This document shows positions 1 through 9,650 of a stretch of DNA of 64,000 nt, one piece after another. A model generated the notes under the pieces. It saw only the letters and a program-made list of their open reading frames with translations. It made no database searches and was not told where the DNA came from. Origin of the DNA: Morinoia aosen. Lineage: Eukaryota; Arthropoda; Malacostraca; Amphipoda; Talitridae. The position numbers were made by a program, and so were the translations under genes. How positions within the stretch are numbered: position 1 is the first letter of the stretch; every line of letters starts with the position of its first letter. The stretch spans positions 42,013,842 through 42,077,841 of the forward strand of contig CM059569.1 of NCBI GenBank assembly GCA_030386875.1, written 5' to 3'.

Positions 1-689
1 ATTTATTCAAAGAAAATATTTAATTCCTTCATTTTTGACGGGTCGTGTAAACTAGTGAACAATAAAAACGGTTTCTAGTGACAATTCCATCTGCAAGCTT
101 GACCATTTTTTCCTTTTTTGCTTACTATTTATTAAATGATTTTTCATTTTTTGTGTTATCATGACCAGGTTTGTAACAGAAGGAATGAAAACTTTTTTCA
201 AACTGTGTGATTCTATCTAGGGATCATGATTTTTTAGATCAATTGATGATGTGTAAATGAATTTTAAACCAGACTCTGCTTCCACCTTGGATTTAATTGT
301 CAAACAAATTTATGGGGCTATACATTTGTAACATTTTACATTTGTTATTTAATTTACATGAAATAATTTGCACACAAACTTAAACAACGGCTCATCTGTA
401 AGAGCTTCTTAATGAACGAATAAACGCCGATTGCCATTTTGTTAGAGTCATCAAAGCTAATTTATGTGCAATTGTTTTAAGAGTAAGAATTGGTGAACAT
501 TGAAAATTCTCGATTTCCGAGAAAATGCCTGACAGATCGTTAAAATGAATGAATAGGGAAAAGTATATTCGTAGTCAGACACTCGTTTCTATTTCACGCG
601 ACGAGGTTCAACATTAAACACTGTGAGGTATCTAATATGTTGAACATCAGTCGATTGTTTTCGAATTTAAAGAATTCCCATTCACAGCA
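1..689. other. AT-rich unique DNA, nothing recognised
   Basis: No open frame of note, no tandem structure and no terminal inverted repeat is visible on either strand. It is ordinary AT-rich non-coding sequence. Confidence 0.5.
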
Positions 690-1335
690 TCAATGGAAAA
701 CAGCATCAATGATACTAAATACAACTTTTTGTCAATATATGATTGATAAAAAAAATATTGATCTTCAGAAAGGATAACAACTTTTTATTTTAACCATTTA
801 TGGTTAATTTGCATGAACGTTTGAGTGCGCCTCCATCAAGAACCAGTATCAACTATAAGCGTAATTAATGGTTATTGTCCATAAATAGAGAGCTAATGAG
901 CCCACTACTACTACTACTACGCACTACTTTCTGTCAATAAATTGGGTAAAAAATATGCGTCTTTAGAAAATAGAACATATATATGTATATTAGAACAACA
1001 ATTTTCAAGGAATTTTGGAGTATGTGGGTCATTATTTGTGAATAAAGCGTAATCATTGATTATTGTCTGTAAATAGAGTTGAAAAATGACTTTTTGAGAA
1101 AATAGAACAACTTTCTATTAGAGCAACAATTTGCGAGAACTTTAGAAGTGGGTAGGCCATTGTTTTTGAGTTCCCCTCTATGAAAAACAGCATCAATGAT
1201 GAGCGTAATTAATAATTACCGTCCATAAATAGATTTAAAAAAGGACGTCTTTAGAAAATAGCACAACTATTTATTAGAACAACAATTTGCATGAAAATTT
1301 GGAGTGGGTAGGCCATTATTTGTGAGCACCTCTCC
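690..1335. repeat. Degenerate ~150-bp tandem repeat, about 4 copies
   Basis: The same ordered blocks recur: an 'AGCATCAATGATGAGCGTAA' type block, then 'CCATAAATAGA', then 'TTTAGAAAATAGAACAAC', then 'GAACAACAATTTGC', then 'GGGTAGGCCATTATTTGTGAG'-like text. They appear near 700-845, 840-1035, 1040-1180 and 1190-1335. The copies have diverged and the first is weakest. There is no coding potential. Confidence 0.6.
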
Positions 1336-2011
1336 GTCTGCCCCAGTGGCGGCCTGCCTAATCAGCTGTCGCGACGCAGGCTCGGTCTCGCTCCAGGGCA
1401 GTCGAAATGAAATTCGATGTTCGGTTCGCTCAAGTGCTTCTCAACGTCGGAAAATTTCTCGAAACTTAGTATAGTGTTCACTGAAATTTGCAGGCTTTTC
1501 GATTTGAAAATTTTCTTAGACTTCTGTTTTGGAAAATAGAGAGCATGTATGATGGAAAACCGTTAAGTTTCAGGCTAATACGCAATTGCACGTCGAACGT
1601 GTGCAATTCCGAAGAACGAACTTCTTTTTGGTTGTCCCCCCGCTTAATGGGAAGGTTACTTTCCAAACTTAGACGTAACTTACCGAGCAAATGGTGAGTG
1701 CTGGCCGTGGTTCGATCTTCAAATATTTCCATCGGTGATAACAAAACAGCATTTAGTTACAGAGTAACGAGAGTCATTCGAAGCAAGAAGTTTCACATGT
1801 GCGAGTCTGGACAGGTCAAAGTAACACGAATCAAAATGTAATAGAAGTTAAACATACTTGCTAAAAGTATGTAGTAAAAGATTTACATCAACCTTTAAGT
1901 TATGTAATGTTCAACTACCATACAGTGGTACGAATTCAATTGTTTGCCACTGCTTAACTCAATCAAAAGTTACCTAAAATCTTATCACAAAAAAACACAA
2001 CAGTACCTACA
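1336..2011. other. Non-coding stretch with a GC-richer patch, nothing recognised
   Basis: Positions 1340-1420 and 1560-1700 are GC-richer than the surroundings. Short open frames occur on both strands near 1480-1745 but overlap each other and show no motif. I see no feature to name. Confidence 0.4.
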
Positions 2012-2045
2012 TTAGCGTTTCAAAACTTTTAACATCTCACCGAAA

Positions 2046-2272
2046 TATATTTGTAGTTCCGGGTCAGAAATGCTGCTGCCTATGAGCAATTTGAAGTTCG
2101 CCCGGAGCAGATTGTGAAGTAGTTGGTTGGTGGTTCTGACAGGACGTGACAGCAGATCTCGATACGAAGGCAATATGCCGCCTTCCCCTGAAGGCTTGTC
2201 CAAACTTCTGACTTCGGCTGACGCGTAAAGATGAAGTGGACGCTCTTCATATGAGAATAAAGGGGAGTGCAC
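2046..2272 (-). CDS. Candidate internal exon, function unknown
   Basis: This minus-strand segment is clearly GC-richer than its flanks and stays open for about 75 codons. The reading is mixed and non-repetitive, with an acidic/Gly part (SLDKPSGEGG) followed by a Leu-rich helical-looking part (TTNQLLHNLLRANFKLLIGS). It runs into a good splice-donor-like sequence (CG|GTGAGAT) at about 2045, beyond which the frame soon stops. A TIR element end begins just beyond its upstream edge at 2294, so an insertion may have separated it from upstream sequence. I do not recognise the protein. It could equally be a chance open frame in a GC-rich patch, and no partner exon was found. Confidence 0.25.
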
Positions 2273-2293
2273 TTCTCCCGATAGAATAATTCG

Positions 2294-2400
2294 GTGCTGC
2301 TATAGCGTGAGGTCTACCGCCATAAATTGCCGACCCAGGTGCGGTTTGAGATGTATAAAGTAAGTTTTTATCGCTAAATTAAATGTTTGGAGATAAGTAA
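2294..2400 (+). mobile_element. Solo end of the TIR/47-bp-satellite transposon family
   Basis: The sequence from 2294 (GTGCTGCTATAGCGTGAGGT...) matches, in inverted orientation, the right end of the large element at 17326-17422 over about 97 bp with roughly nine bases in ten identical by eye. The match includes the 25-bp terminal motif and the distal 'TATCGCTAAATTAAATGT' block. No opposite end was found in the following kilobase, so this is a truncated copy. It carries no satellite. Confidence 0.7.
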
Positions 2401-3242
2401 TTTGCAACGTCAATTTAGAAATTATTTTGGAATGAAATATTCACAGCTGAGAAAATGTTTTAAAAATCATGCGTGTTCGAGGACCGAATGGGACTGTTGA
2501 GCGCACGGTGCATCATCTTACAGTCGCCGCAATGCGTGCGTTGTGTCAAGAGAGCTGCTGAAAATTGTGACAACATTTGCTAGACGCCACTTTCAGAGAT
2601 TATTCAATCTTGCTGGGTAACAAAATGGCTGTTATAACTGGCAAAGAACTCAAGATTTCACTTTCACGTGTAACATGGTTTAAATATTGTATAATGAACC
2701 GTTGTATAACGATAGATGGAATGAACACATCTTCAACTAAACATCGTGTTCCCTTTCAACAAAGATGAAAGAAAATTTTTTGTTATTCTGGTATGAATAG
2801 GCGCTGAATTTTCAATCTATCTAATTTTGTTAGTTATCGAAACCTCATTTCTATGAAACTGTTTGATATTCTTGCAGAGCTTTCACCTATTGTGAACTTT
2901 CAAACAAAAATGATCATTTCGCAATAAATTGCTATTCAATGATTGCCTGAAGTATTCTTGAATGGACAGGAAATAAAAAAGATAATTTGTCTAGAATATG
3001 TCGTTTTCTATGTAATACCGAGAATAATGCTTAGAATTACGTAATGTTAGGTTTTCAATGGATAATATAATACTACGAGGATAAGGCATAAAATGTAGAG
3101 GATAAATTTATCGAGAATAACTCTAAGAAAGCTGGATTGATGTTAACTCGGCCAATTTTGCTCTCTTTATCCTCTGCCACGTGACCCAAACATTGCAGTT
3201 GTAGAGCGCTCTAGTGGTTGGCGAATCTAGACAAAAGTCAAG
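2401..3242. other. AT-rich unique DNA, nothing recognised
   Basis: Only short chance open frames are present. No repeats or RNA-like structures were seen. Confidence 0.45.
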
Positions 3243-3250
3243 GTGTCAAT

Positions 3251-3523
3251 CACGGTAGAGGAGACAAGGTAGGTTTAAACCAGTCCTTTTTTCGTTGACG
3301 GTGTGGTTTTGCTGACGTCACGGCAACGAACCAATAGCAGCGCTCATGTTGCGTCTGGTAACACTGCTACCCCCCAAATCTGGCTCCACCATTGGCCTAA
3401 CGACATAGCGTTTTGCTGACGTCATAAAGTTTGTTAGAAATAAAGCCTCTCTATTGACTAGCCGAACAAGAGGAGGTGTATTTTCTCCCATAGAAATGAC
3501 CCTGCCTTGTTCCCTCTACCGTG
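3251..3523 (+). mobile_element. hAT-like MITE, copy A (273 bp, intact with 8-bp TSD)
   Basis: The element begins CACGGTAGAGG and ends with its inverse CCTCTACCGTG; terminal inverted similarity continues for roughly 27 bp. It is flanked by the perfect 8-bp direct repeat GTGTCAAT (3243-3250 and 3524-3531). An 8-bp target duplication with short TIRs and no coding capacity is the hallmark of a non-autonomous hAT-superfamily element. The interior carries TGACGTCA at 3313-3320 and 3417-3424 and CCAAT boxes (CCAAT near 3331, ATTGG near 3391). Confidence 0.88.
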
Positions 3524-3810
3524 GTGTCAATCAGTCACTTCAATCACAACACTCACAATTGAACCCTAATCAAATGACACCGTCGAATATTCTTCACTGA
3601 TTTTCCAGCGTAGGTATGATACCAGGGTGACAGTCCAAAATGGTGAAGAGTTTTTTACCTTCACACTCCTAATCAGTTCTGCCTAAATATTGTTGTCATT
3701 TCGACTAACAGAAACTACCCAATTTTTTGAACGATCAGAAAGCTCCGCTAAGCCTGGACGGCCAATTACTTCTAGCCGGTCGTAATCGTGCAAGACTCGT
3801 CCGTAATAAG

Positions 3811-4215
3811 TTTTTTAGTGGTCTTAATATTGGCGGCTTGTGCGTTGGTGGTCTTAATATTGGCGGCTTGTACGTTGGCGGTCTTAATGTTGGCGGCTTG
3901 TGCATTGGTGTTCTCAATGTTGGCGGCATGTGTTTTGGTGTTCTTAATGTTGGCGGCTTGTGCGCTAGTGGTTTTAACGTCGACGGTCTTGATGTGAGCG
4001 GTCTTAACGTTAGCGGTCTTTATATTGGTGGTCTTAATTATGGCGGAAATGATATCGATGGTCTTAATATTAGCGGTTTAAATGTTGGCGGTATTAGTGC
4101 AAACGGTCTTGTTGTTGGTAGCCTCAATGTAAGTGGTTTTAACGTTGGTGGTCCTTAAAATCACGCTCTTCATATTGGCGGTTTTAAAATTAGCAGTCTT
4201 AATGTTGGTGGCCAT
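3811..4215 (+). repeat. 15/30-bp minisatellite reading as a Gly-rich pentapeptide repeat
   Basis: Units of the type GGTCTTAATATTGGC / GGCTTGTGCGTTGGT alternate, giving a 15-bp register and a 30-bp dimer. The plus frame 3727-4158 is open for 143 codons and reads GLNIG GLCVG GLNIG GLYVG, a five-residue period. Known pentapeptide-repeat proteins follow A(D/N)LXX, and here Gly replaces Ala. The non-repeat N-terminal part (about 30 residues) has no motif and the repeat continues past the stop codon at 4156-4158 (to about 4215), which favours a minisatellite with an accidental frame over a gene. Confidence 0.7.
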
Positions 4216-5312
4216 GGTGTTGGTAGCTCGGAGTGAGCTGCTCTGAGCACTCAATATTTCACGGCGGATAGCGTAACTGGAGAACTGAAATATAGTTAGT
4301 AAATGAAAACTTTCCTGAGATATGAACATGTTAGCGGTCACAAATGGGTACATTAATACTATATTCAAGACATCATGTAACCTTCACATTTCAAGACATA
4401 AGAAAGTCAGAAGTATTTAGACTTTGATTGCCGTCATACTCCACCGACAGTCGGAGACTGGAATAAGATTTGAGACGTAGATATGTATCAATTTTTTGGG
4501 GGGAAAATAAAAGGTAGCTTGGAAAATATTTATCATGCTATAATAATTATGAAAATCTAGAGTGGTATCAACGATATGTTGTAAGTCCATTGCAGCACAG
4601 CACTCACTAGTTATGCTAACTTGGAGAATAGAACTATGTGATATATTTTAGATAAAACAAACTATATTTCTACACTAGGCATGTTGCGAGACTATAGTAA
4701 ATAATGCAGCATTATCGAAACTTATTAAAAAATCTTGATGACATGGCTCCCCAAATATCGGCATCACGCGACAAATTTTATGGTCGCATAAAAAATATTT
4801 TCTAAAGCAAAGAGAATAATGCTAGGACCAAAGTTCTAGAAATATTTTTACCTCATTTTTTTATTGCTGTCAACGTCAGCATCAGCGCTGAAGTTCACAG
4901 AGTATGCAGCACTGCAACCACAATGAGCACCGCTATGAATAACTAAAATCCTGTTATAAATTTGTTAATTACGATCCTCCACTCAGTCCAGAAAAAGCGC
5001 TCTGGTTGTAGGGTTATCGTTAATATGCGTTTGCTTGCAACTTTTTATCCCGTGTGCCATTTGCATCTTATGGTTGTTTTTTATACTTGAAATGTATTGT
5101 TATTATAAATTATAATAAAGAAAATTCATTAATTCCATTTAGGATTTAGTAGGAATATTGATCGCTAAATTACTTAGTGTTTACAATCTTAACCTAAGGT
5201 TAAAATTTGAAATTTTTGCGGTAACAACATGAAAACTGATTGGGGTAACATTTCAGCTCAGAGCTGTTTCACAGTCCCATCGGAAAGTAGCTTCTTTCTT
5301 CTAACGTTGCTT
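4216..5312. other. AT-rich unique DNA, nothing recognised
   Basis: No open frames, arrays or transposon ends are visible. Confidence 0.45.
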
Positions 5313-5356
5313 TGTGTGATGTTTCTAAGCATGTTTTTCTAATTAAACATCACACA
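5313..5356. repeat. Inverted repeat: 12-bp perfect arms, 20-nt loop
   Basis: TGTGTGATGTTT (5313-5324) is the exact reverse complement of AAACATCACACA (5345-5356). The stem is too short for a typical animal pre-miRNA. It could be a small hairpin or the remnant of transposon ends. Confidence 0.6.
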
Positions 5357-5909
5357 GCTTAAGATTTTGTCACGCACTCTATCAAATAATTTTCTGTTAA
5401 TTGGGTGTTGCCACTTAATTTTGACCTACTCCTCAACCGCCGTAAAAGAAAGAGACACAATGTCGTGGACGTTCAAAAGATCCCATCAAATTGTAGCGAC
5501 GTTGCTGAGAGAACCAGATTGCCTCGTAAACTTGCTGTTGCTCGGCTATCAGATTATCAGCGTGCGTTGCGCAACTCAAGCACTGACGTAAAGGTTTTAT
5601 TTGTTGGCTTTCATCTTGTTGGCACCTGATTGGTGTTTGGTTTAGCAGCTGCTGTAACGAGGAGGTTAATTCGAAATGCAAGTCGGTGTTGCCTGTAACA
5701 GAGGGAAATGTGACGAACGGTTGTTGATAAGAGTAACGACGCTATTTTATAGAAGTGAAGATGTAACGCTTTACACCCATTGAAGAGCGTGTAAATTTGC
5801 ATATATCAAATGACTAAGTCGCTATACCTGTTCATGTGATTTTCTTTCCTCCCTGAAATTATTCGCAGTAATTCAGAATCTGTGACAATGTTCACCGTTC
5901 CCAAGAAAT
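5357..5909. other. Non-coding stretch with overlapping chance frames
   Basis: Several short frames overlap on both strands between 5367 and 5800. None has a motif, and no one frame is clearly better than the others. Confidence 0.4.
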
Positions 5910-5912
5910 TTA

Positions 5913-6110
5913 GAACGCACTTTTCACGGGAAAGGTCGCTGGTTCAATTCCCAGTAATGTCAGCCCGGCGATTCTCCCCGCGAGGAAAAAAGGGGAAGCT
6001 CGGCCACAATTTCCCTCTCTACCCAGGTGTCGGAAGTGAGTCTCGGCACCAGCATTAATAACCGTCATTACAGCCTGATGTTTGTTAAAAAAACATTTGA
6101 AAAAATGCAC
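5913..6110 (+). mobile_element. Possible 5'-truncated tRNA-derived SINE fragment
   Basis: A perfect RNA polymerase III box B, GGTTCAATTCC, lies at 5941-5951 in a tRNA TψC-arm-like context (GCTGGTTCAATTCCCAG, a paired stem and loop). A GC-rich body follows (5960-6055) in otherwise AT-rich DNA. No box A can be found upstream, so this would be a 5'-truncated or decayed copy. The body is unlike the SINE at 20.9 kb, so it is a different family if it is a SINE. Confidence 0.45.
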
Positions 6111-6467
6111 AGAATTACATGAATCAGGATTGATTAATAAAACATCCTTCATATGTGTTAAGACGAGTTTTTTGTGCAGGCTTTAGTTAAAATGGCCTGG
6201 ATGAGCTAAACAGTGTTTGTTTTAAAATTATTCTTTTATTTACAAGATAAGCAGTGACTATTCTCTCACGCTAAGTTTGGAGGACTATTTTTACCTTAGA
6301 GTTATATTAAAATGTTTCAGTTAATAGCAGGTTTTATCCAAATAAGATCTCTGGGGTTTCAAATGTAGACATTTCCCTGTAGGTGAATGATATTAAACAT
6401 GTTTTACTAGAGCACATCATTCGGCGCACGAATAGTCTGTTGGTGAACTTCTGTCTTACGTCGTGAA

Positions 6468-6676
6468 CACTTTGACTGCGACGTAAGCCACCGGTGGTCG
6501 CTCAGAGATTCTCATACTGCTGCTGACTGACCAGTAGTCACAAACTAAATTTTCATAAATACTCAATCAAAATTAAATGTAGTTACGATCCCGTTTATTT
6601 TTGATATTTTCGTTATTGCTTAGTACATTTGGCATTAAATTTCCGTTGAATATTAAGAAAAAGCCGCAGAAAAAAG
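6468..6676 (+). mobile_element. piggyBac-like MITE, diverged copy
   Basis: It starts CACTTTGACTGCGACG, identical to the start of the intact copy at 8062, and shares the internal 'GCTGCTGACTGACCAGTAGT' block and 'CATAAATACT'. The right end is decayed (GCAGAAAAAAGTTAA against GCAGTCAAAGTGTTAA). The left target site reads TGAA instead of TTAA. Confidence 0.7.
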
Positions 6677-8061
6677 TTAAAGACCTTCACCAAATGTAAG
6701 CAGCGGTTACAAAACAGCGCAAAATTTACGCAGTTGGGAAATATAAGACCCTAAAAATTGTAATGGTATTTAAGTGATAATTCGAAGATTAAATGATAAT
6801 GATTATTCGAAGCGCCAAATTTTACCAAGAACATCGTGTGCAACCACTCAGCTTTGGTTGGTTTGAAATTGGAACTACGCAAGCATGCGTGCAAATTTTA
6901 TGAATAAATTTGGACTCATTTTTTCAGAAATACCTTCCTTTCCAGCGGAGTGAACGACCTCGCTACTTAACAAGTTTCTCACGTATGTGGCCACATGTGT
7001 ACCAATAGTTTAATTACTCATTCACGTACCGGTATAAATGTATGACATTCCGTTAGTTTCGCGAACGTTTTAAGAAACAACCATCACCATACGAGGTGAA
7101 ATGTTATCGTGCAATTACATGTTCATATTTTTGGGAAGGAGGTCATGTATTCGAGCAGTAAAGTCGATTTCCCAATTCTTCCACTCACCACCTAAGCAAA
7201 CTAACTGTTAACAACCGCGGAAACGCGGTGAACGTGTTAATTAAAGCTTGTTTCTGCAACAAAACATGAGCGTCACTGTTTCTCCACAACCAACACCACA
7301 ACTAAATAAATAGAAATAAATATCTAAAAACTGAACTCGTGCGCTTCAGTGCTAGGAAATAATGCAGGATTGTTGGTGTTGGTTGTCTAAACACAGAAAG
7401 CTATATTTTTAGAGGAGGCAAAACTCCAAAATCTAAGTTTTGTTTGAAAAAAGTAAATTTAATTATTTTGGCCAACAAAGTTATATTCATTTTGAAATTT
7501 ATTTTTTTCTAACTTTATATTTTATTTTAGTATTTTTTTTCAATACACTATTTTCTTTATTATTTTGGTAAGTAAATTGCCAGTCCGATAACTCTGCTTG
7601 GAGCTGCAGTAGTTGGTGATATCTTACTATTAATATCTTGCTCTTAGATATTCAACATACCTGAAGTTCGAGCGCTTATCCTATTACCCATTTTCTGTCA
7701 CTGCATCATTGTGGCTCGAATGTGCTTAACGATGACGGGATCAGTCGAAAACAGATTATCTTCATATCCCCCAGACGATGTCTCACGGAAAACGTTTCCT
7801 TCTGTCGTACTAGTGAGCATGCCAGTACGGAAAAAATGTTACATATAAGTTCGTACTCATGCAACGAGTACAAATCATGCCCACTTTAATTTACCTCCCC
7901 TTCCAGCGCAGATTAATATGCCTTCCAATAGTGGTAAAATGGCCTTAAGCCTACGGATTATAAAAGAGGCCCAGGTAGTTTTCCATCAAAAATAAAATAC
8001 GTGTTGTAATAAAATGCTCTCAATTGCACGAAATATTGAAAAAGTGCGAGTAATATATTAA
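6677..8061. other. AT-rich unique DNA, nothing recognised
   Basis: No open frame longer than about 60 codons, no tandem array and no element ends were seen. Confidence 0.45.
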
Positions 8062-8282
8062 CACTTTGACTGCGACGTGCGCCACCGGTGGTACACGGAG
8101 GTAATTTTCATAACGCTGCTGACCCACCAGTAGTCGCAAACTCAACTTTCATAAATACTTAAACAAGAGTAAATGAATGCACGCTCCAGTTCATGTATGA
8201 TATTTTCAAAATAGTCTACTACAATTAACTTTAAATTTGAGTTTGGTGTTGAACTTAATATTTAGTATACGCAGTCAAAGTG
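8062..8282 (+). mobile_element. piggyBac-like MITE, intact (221 bp, TTAA target site)
   Basis: Perfect 13-bp terminal inverted repeats, CACTTTGACTGCG and CGCAGTCAAAGTG, are bounded on both sides by TTAA (8058-8061 and 8283-8286). Strict TTAA target duplication is the piggyBac hallmark. At 221 bp with no open frame it is non-autonomous. Relatives lie at 6468-6676 and 59855-60069. Confidence 0.85.
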
Positions 8283-8389
8283 TTAATTCCAATAAAAAAT
8301 AAAAAATACGCAGGTATTACATCTTCCCGCTTCTCATTTTTCTTCACGAGCCGAGAACAACTCAACCGTGAACTTGCACTATACTTTCC

Positions 8390-8690
8390 GCTTTTGCTCA
8401 TTTTACGTTTAATTTAACACTTTCGTTCATTTATGTTTAATTTAACACTTTTGTTAATTTTATGTTTAATTTTATGCTTTTGCTCATTTTACATTTAACA
8501 CGTCAACTGCGATGGGTTAAACTGAAGTTCAATATTCAATTCAAATGTAAAGTAAACCGTGGTAATCAACTTTGAAGTTCATTTAAGTTGACTTTAAGTT
8601 CATTTTATGTTTCATTTCACGCTTATGCTCATTTTACGCTTAACTTTACGTTTCAGTTCATTTTACGCTTAACTTTACGTTTAAGTCCAT
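8390..8690. repeat. Degenerate short tandem repeat (TTTTACGTTTAATTTAACAC type)
   Basis: The phrase 'CATTTTACGTTTAATTTAACACTTTTGTT' recurs with drift between 8393 and 8690, at irregular spacing of about 25-45 bp. A second piggyBac-like end (TTAACACGTCAACTGCGATG) is embedded at about 8496-8515. Confidence 0.5.
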
Positions 8691-9000
8691 TGCGAGTGCA
8701 GGCGACGTAGCAGAAGACGAGGGAAGCACTGCTACAGAAGCCCCGCCTTCTGGGCTCGAAACAAGAGACTCGCGTCGTGAAGTCCATTAAGGAATTTTAC
8801 GTGCAGCCTGTTACGCGCGCATTAAAAGCGGACAAGTTCTTGCGTGCGGTCATTAATTCTGAACCTCTTTTGCATGGATCTGCTCCGCGCTGATGGAAGC
8901 GATATAGCAGCGGCAACCTACCAGTACACCGCTCACCTCAGTGACCTGAACATCGCTTACCGTACAGTGCTCATTCTCACACCCTCAAATGTCATCTTAA
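8690..9000. other. GC-rich patch, possible exon remnant, unassigned
   Basis: Base composition changes abruptly to GC-rich between 8690 and 8960. The plus frame from 8844 is open to 9032 and reads mixed residues (DLLRADGSDIAAATYQYTAH) before entering the 33-bp array. There is no recognisable domain and no clear splice pair. Confidence 0.2.
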
Positions 9001-9442
9001 CAGAAAGTTTATCTCTCGGAAGCGTTAGTTAACTAGAAAGGTTATCTCTGGGAAGCGTAAGTTAAATAGGAAGGTTATCTCTGGGAAGCGTTAGTTAAAT
9101 AGAAAGGTTATCTCTGGGAAGCGTTACTTAAATAGGAAGGATATCTCTGGGAAGCGTTAGTTAAATAGAAAGGTTATCTCTGGGAAGCGTTACTTAAATA
9201 GGAAGGATATCTCTGGGAAGCGTTAGTTAAATAGAAAGGTTATCTCTGGGAAGCGTTACTTAAATAGGAAGGATATCTCTGGGAAGCGTTAGTTAAATAG
9301 AAAGGTTATCTCTGGGAAGCGTTAGTTAAATAGGAAGGTTATCTCTGGGAAGCGTTAGTTAAATAGAAAGGTTATCTCTGGGAAGCGTTAGTTAAATAGA
9401 AATGTTATCTTTGGGATGTGTTAGTTAAATAGAAAGGTTAGT
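9001..9442. repeat. 33-bp tandem array, ~13 copies, with 66-bp dimer structure
   Basis: Units of the type TTATCTCTGGGAAGCGTTAG + TTAAATAGAAAGG repeat every 33 bp. In the middle (about 9117-9290) two subtypes alternate: GTTACTTAAATAGGAAGGA and GTTAGTTAAATAGAAAGGT, so the homogenised unit there is a 66-bp dimer. The outermost units are the most diverged. Confidence 0.88.
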
Positions 9443-9552
9443 TCTGTGAAACTTCCAGACCGTTAGAAGAGTTTCACTAATATTAGAAGAAATGCAATTT
9501 TTCAACAACGATCATCACACGTGACACGAAAGTTCAATAGAATTTTCAAGGG

Positions 9553-9650
9553 TAGTGTAGATGATAAGAATTATATTGGGATTGAGATTAATTTTTAAGA
9601 TTAGTGTAGATCACAAGAATTATATTGGGGGTTGCGATCACCTTTTAATA
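9553..9650. repeat. ~49-bp tandem duplication, 2 copies
   Basis: TAGTGTAGATGATAAGAATT at 9553 recurs as TAGTGTAGATCACAAGAATT at 9602, each followed by ATATTGGG and an 'ATTTTTAAGA / ACCTTTTAAT' tail. Confidence 0.7.
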
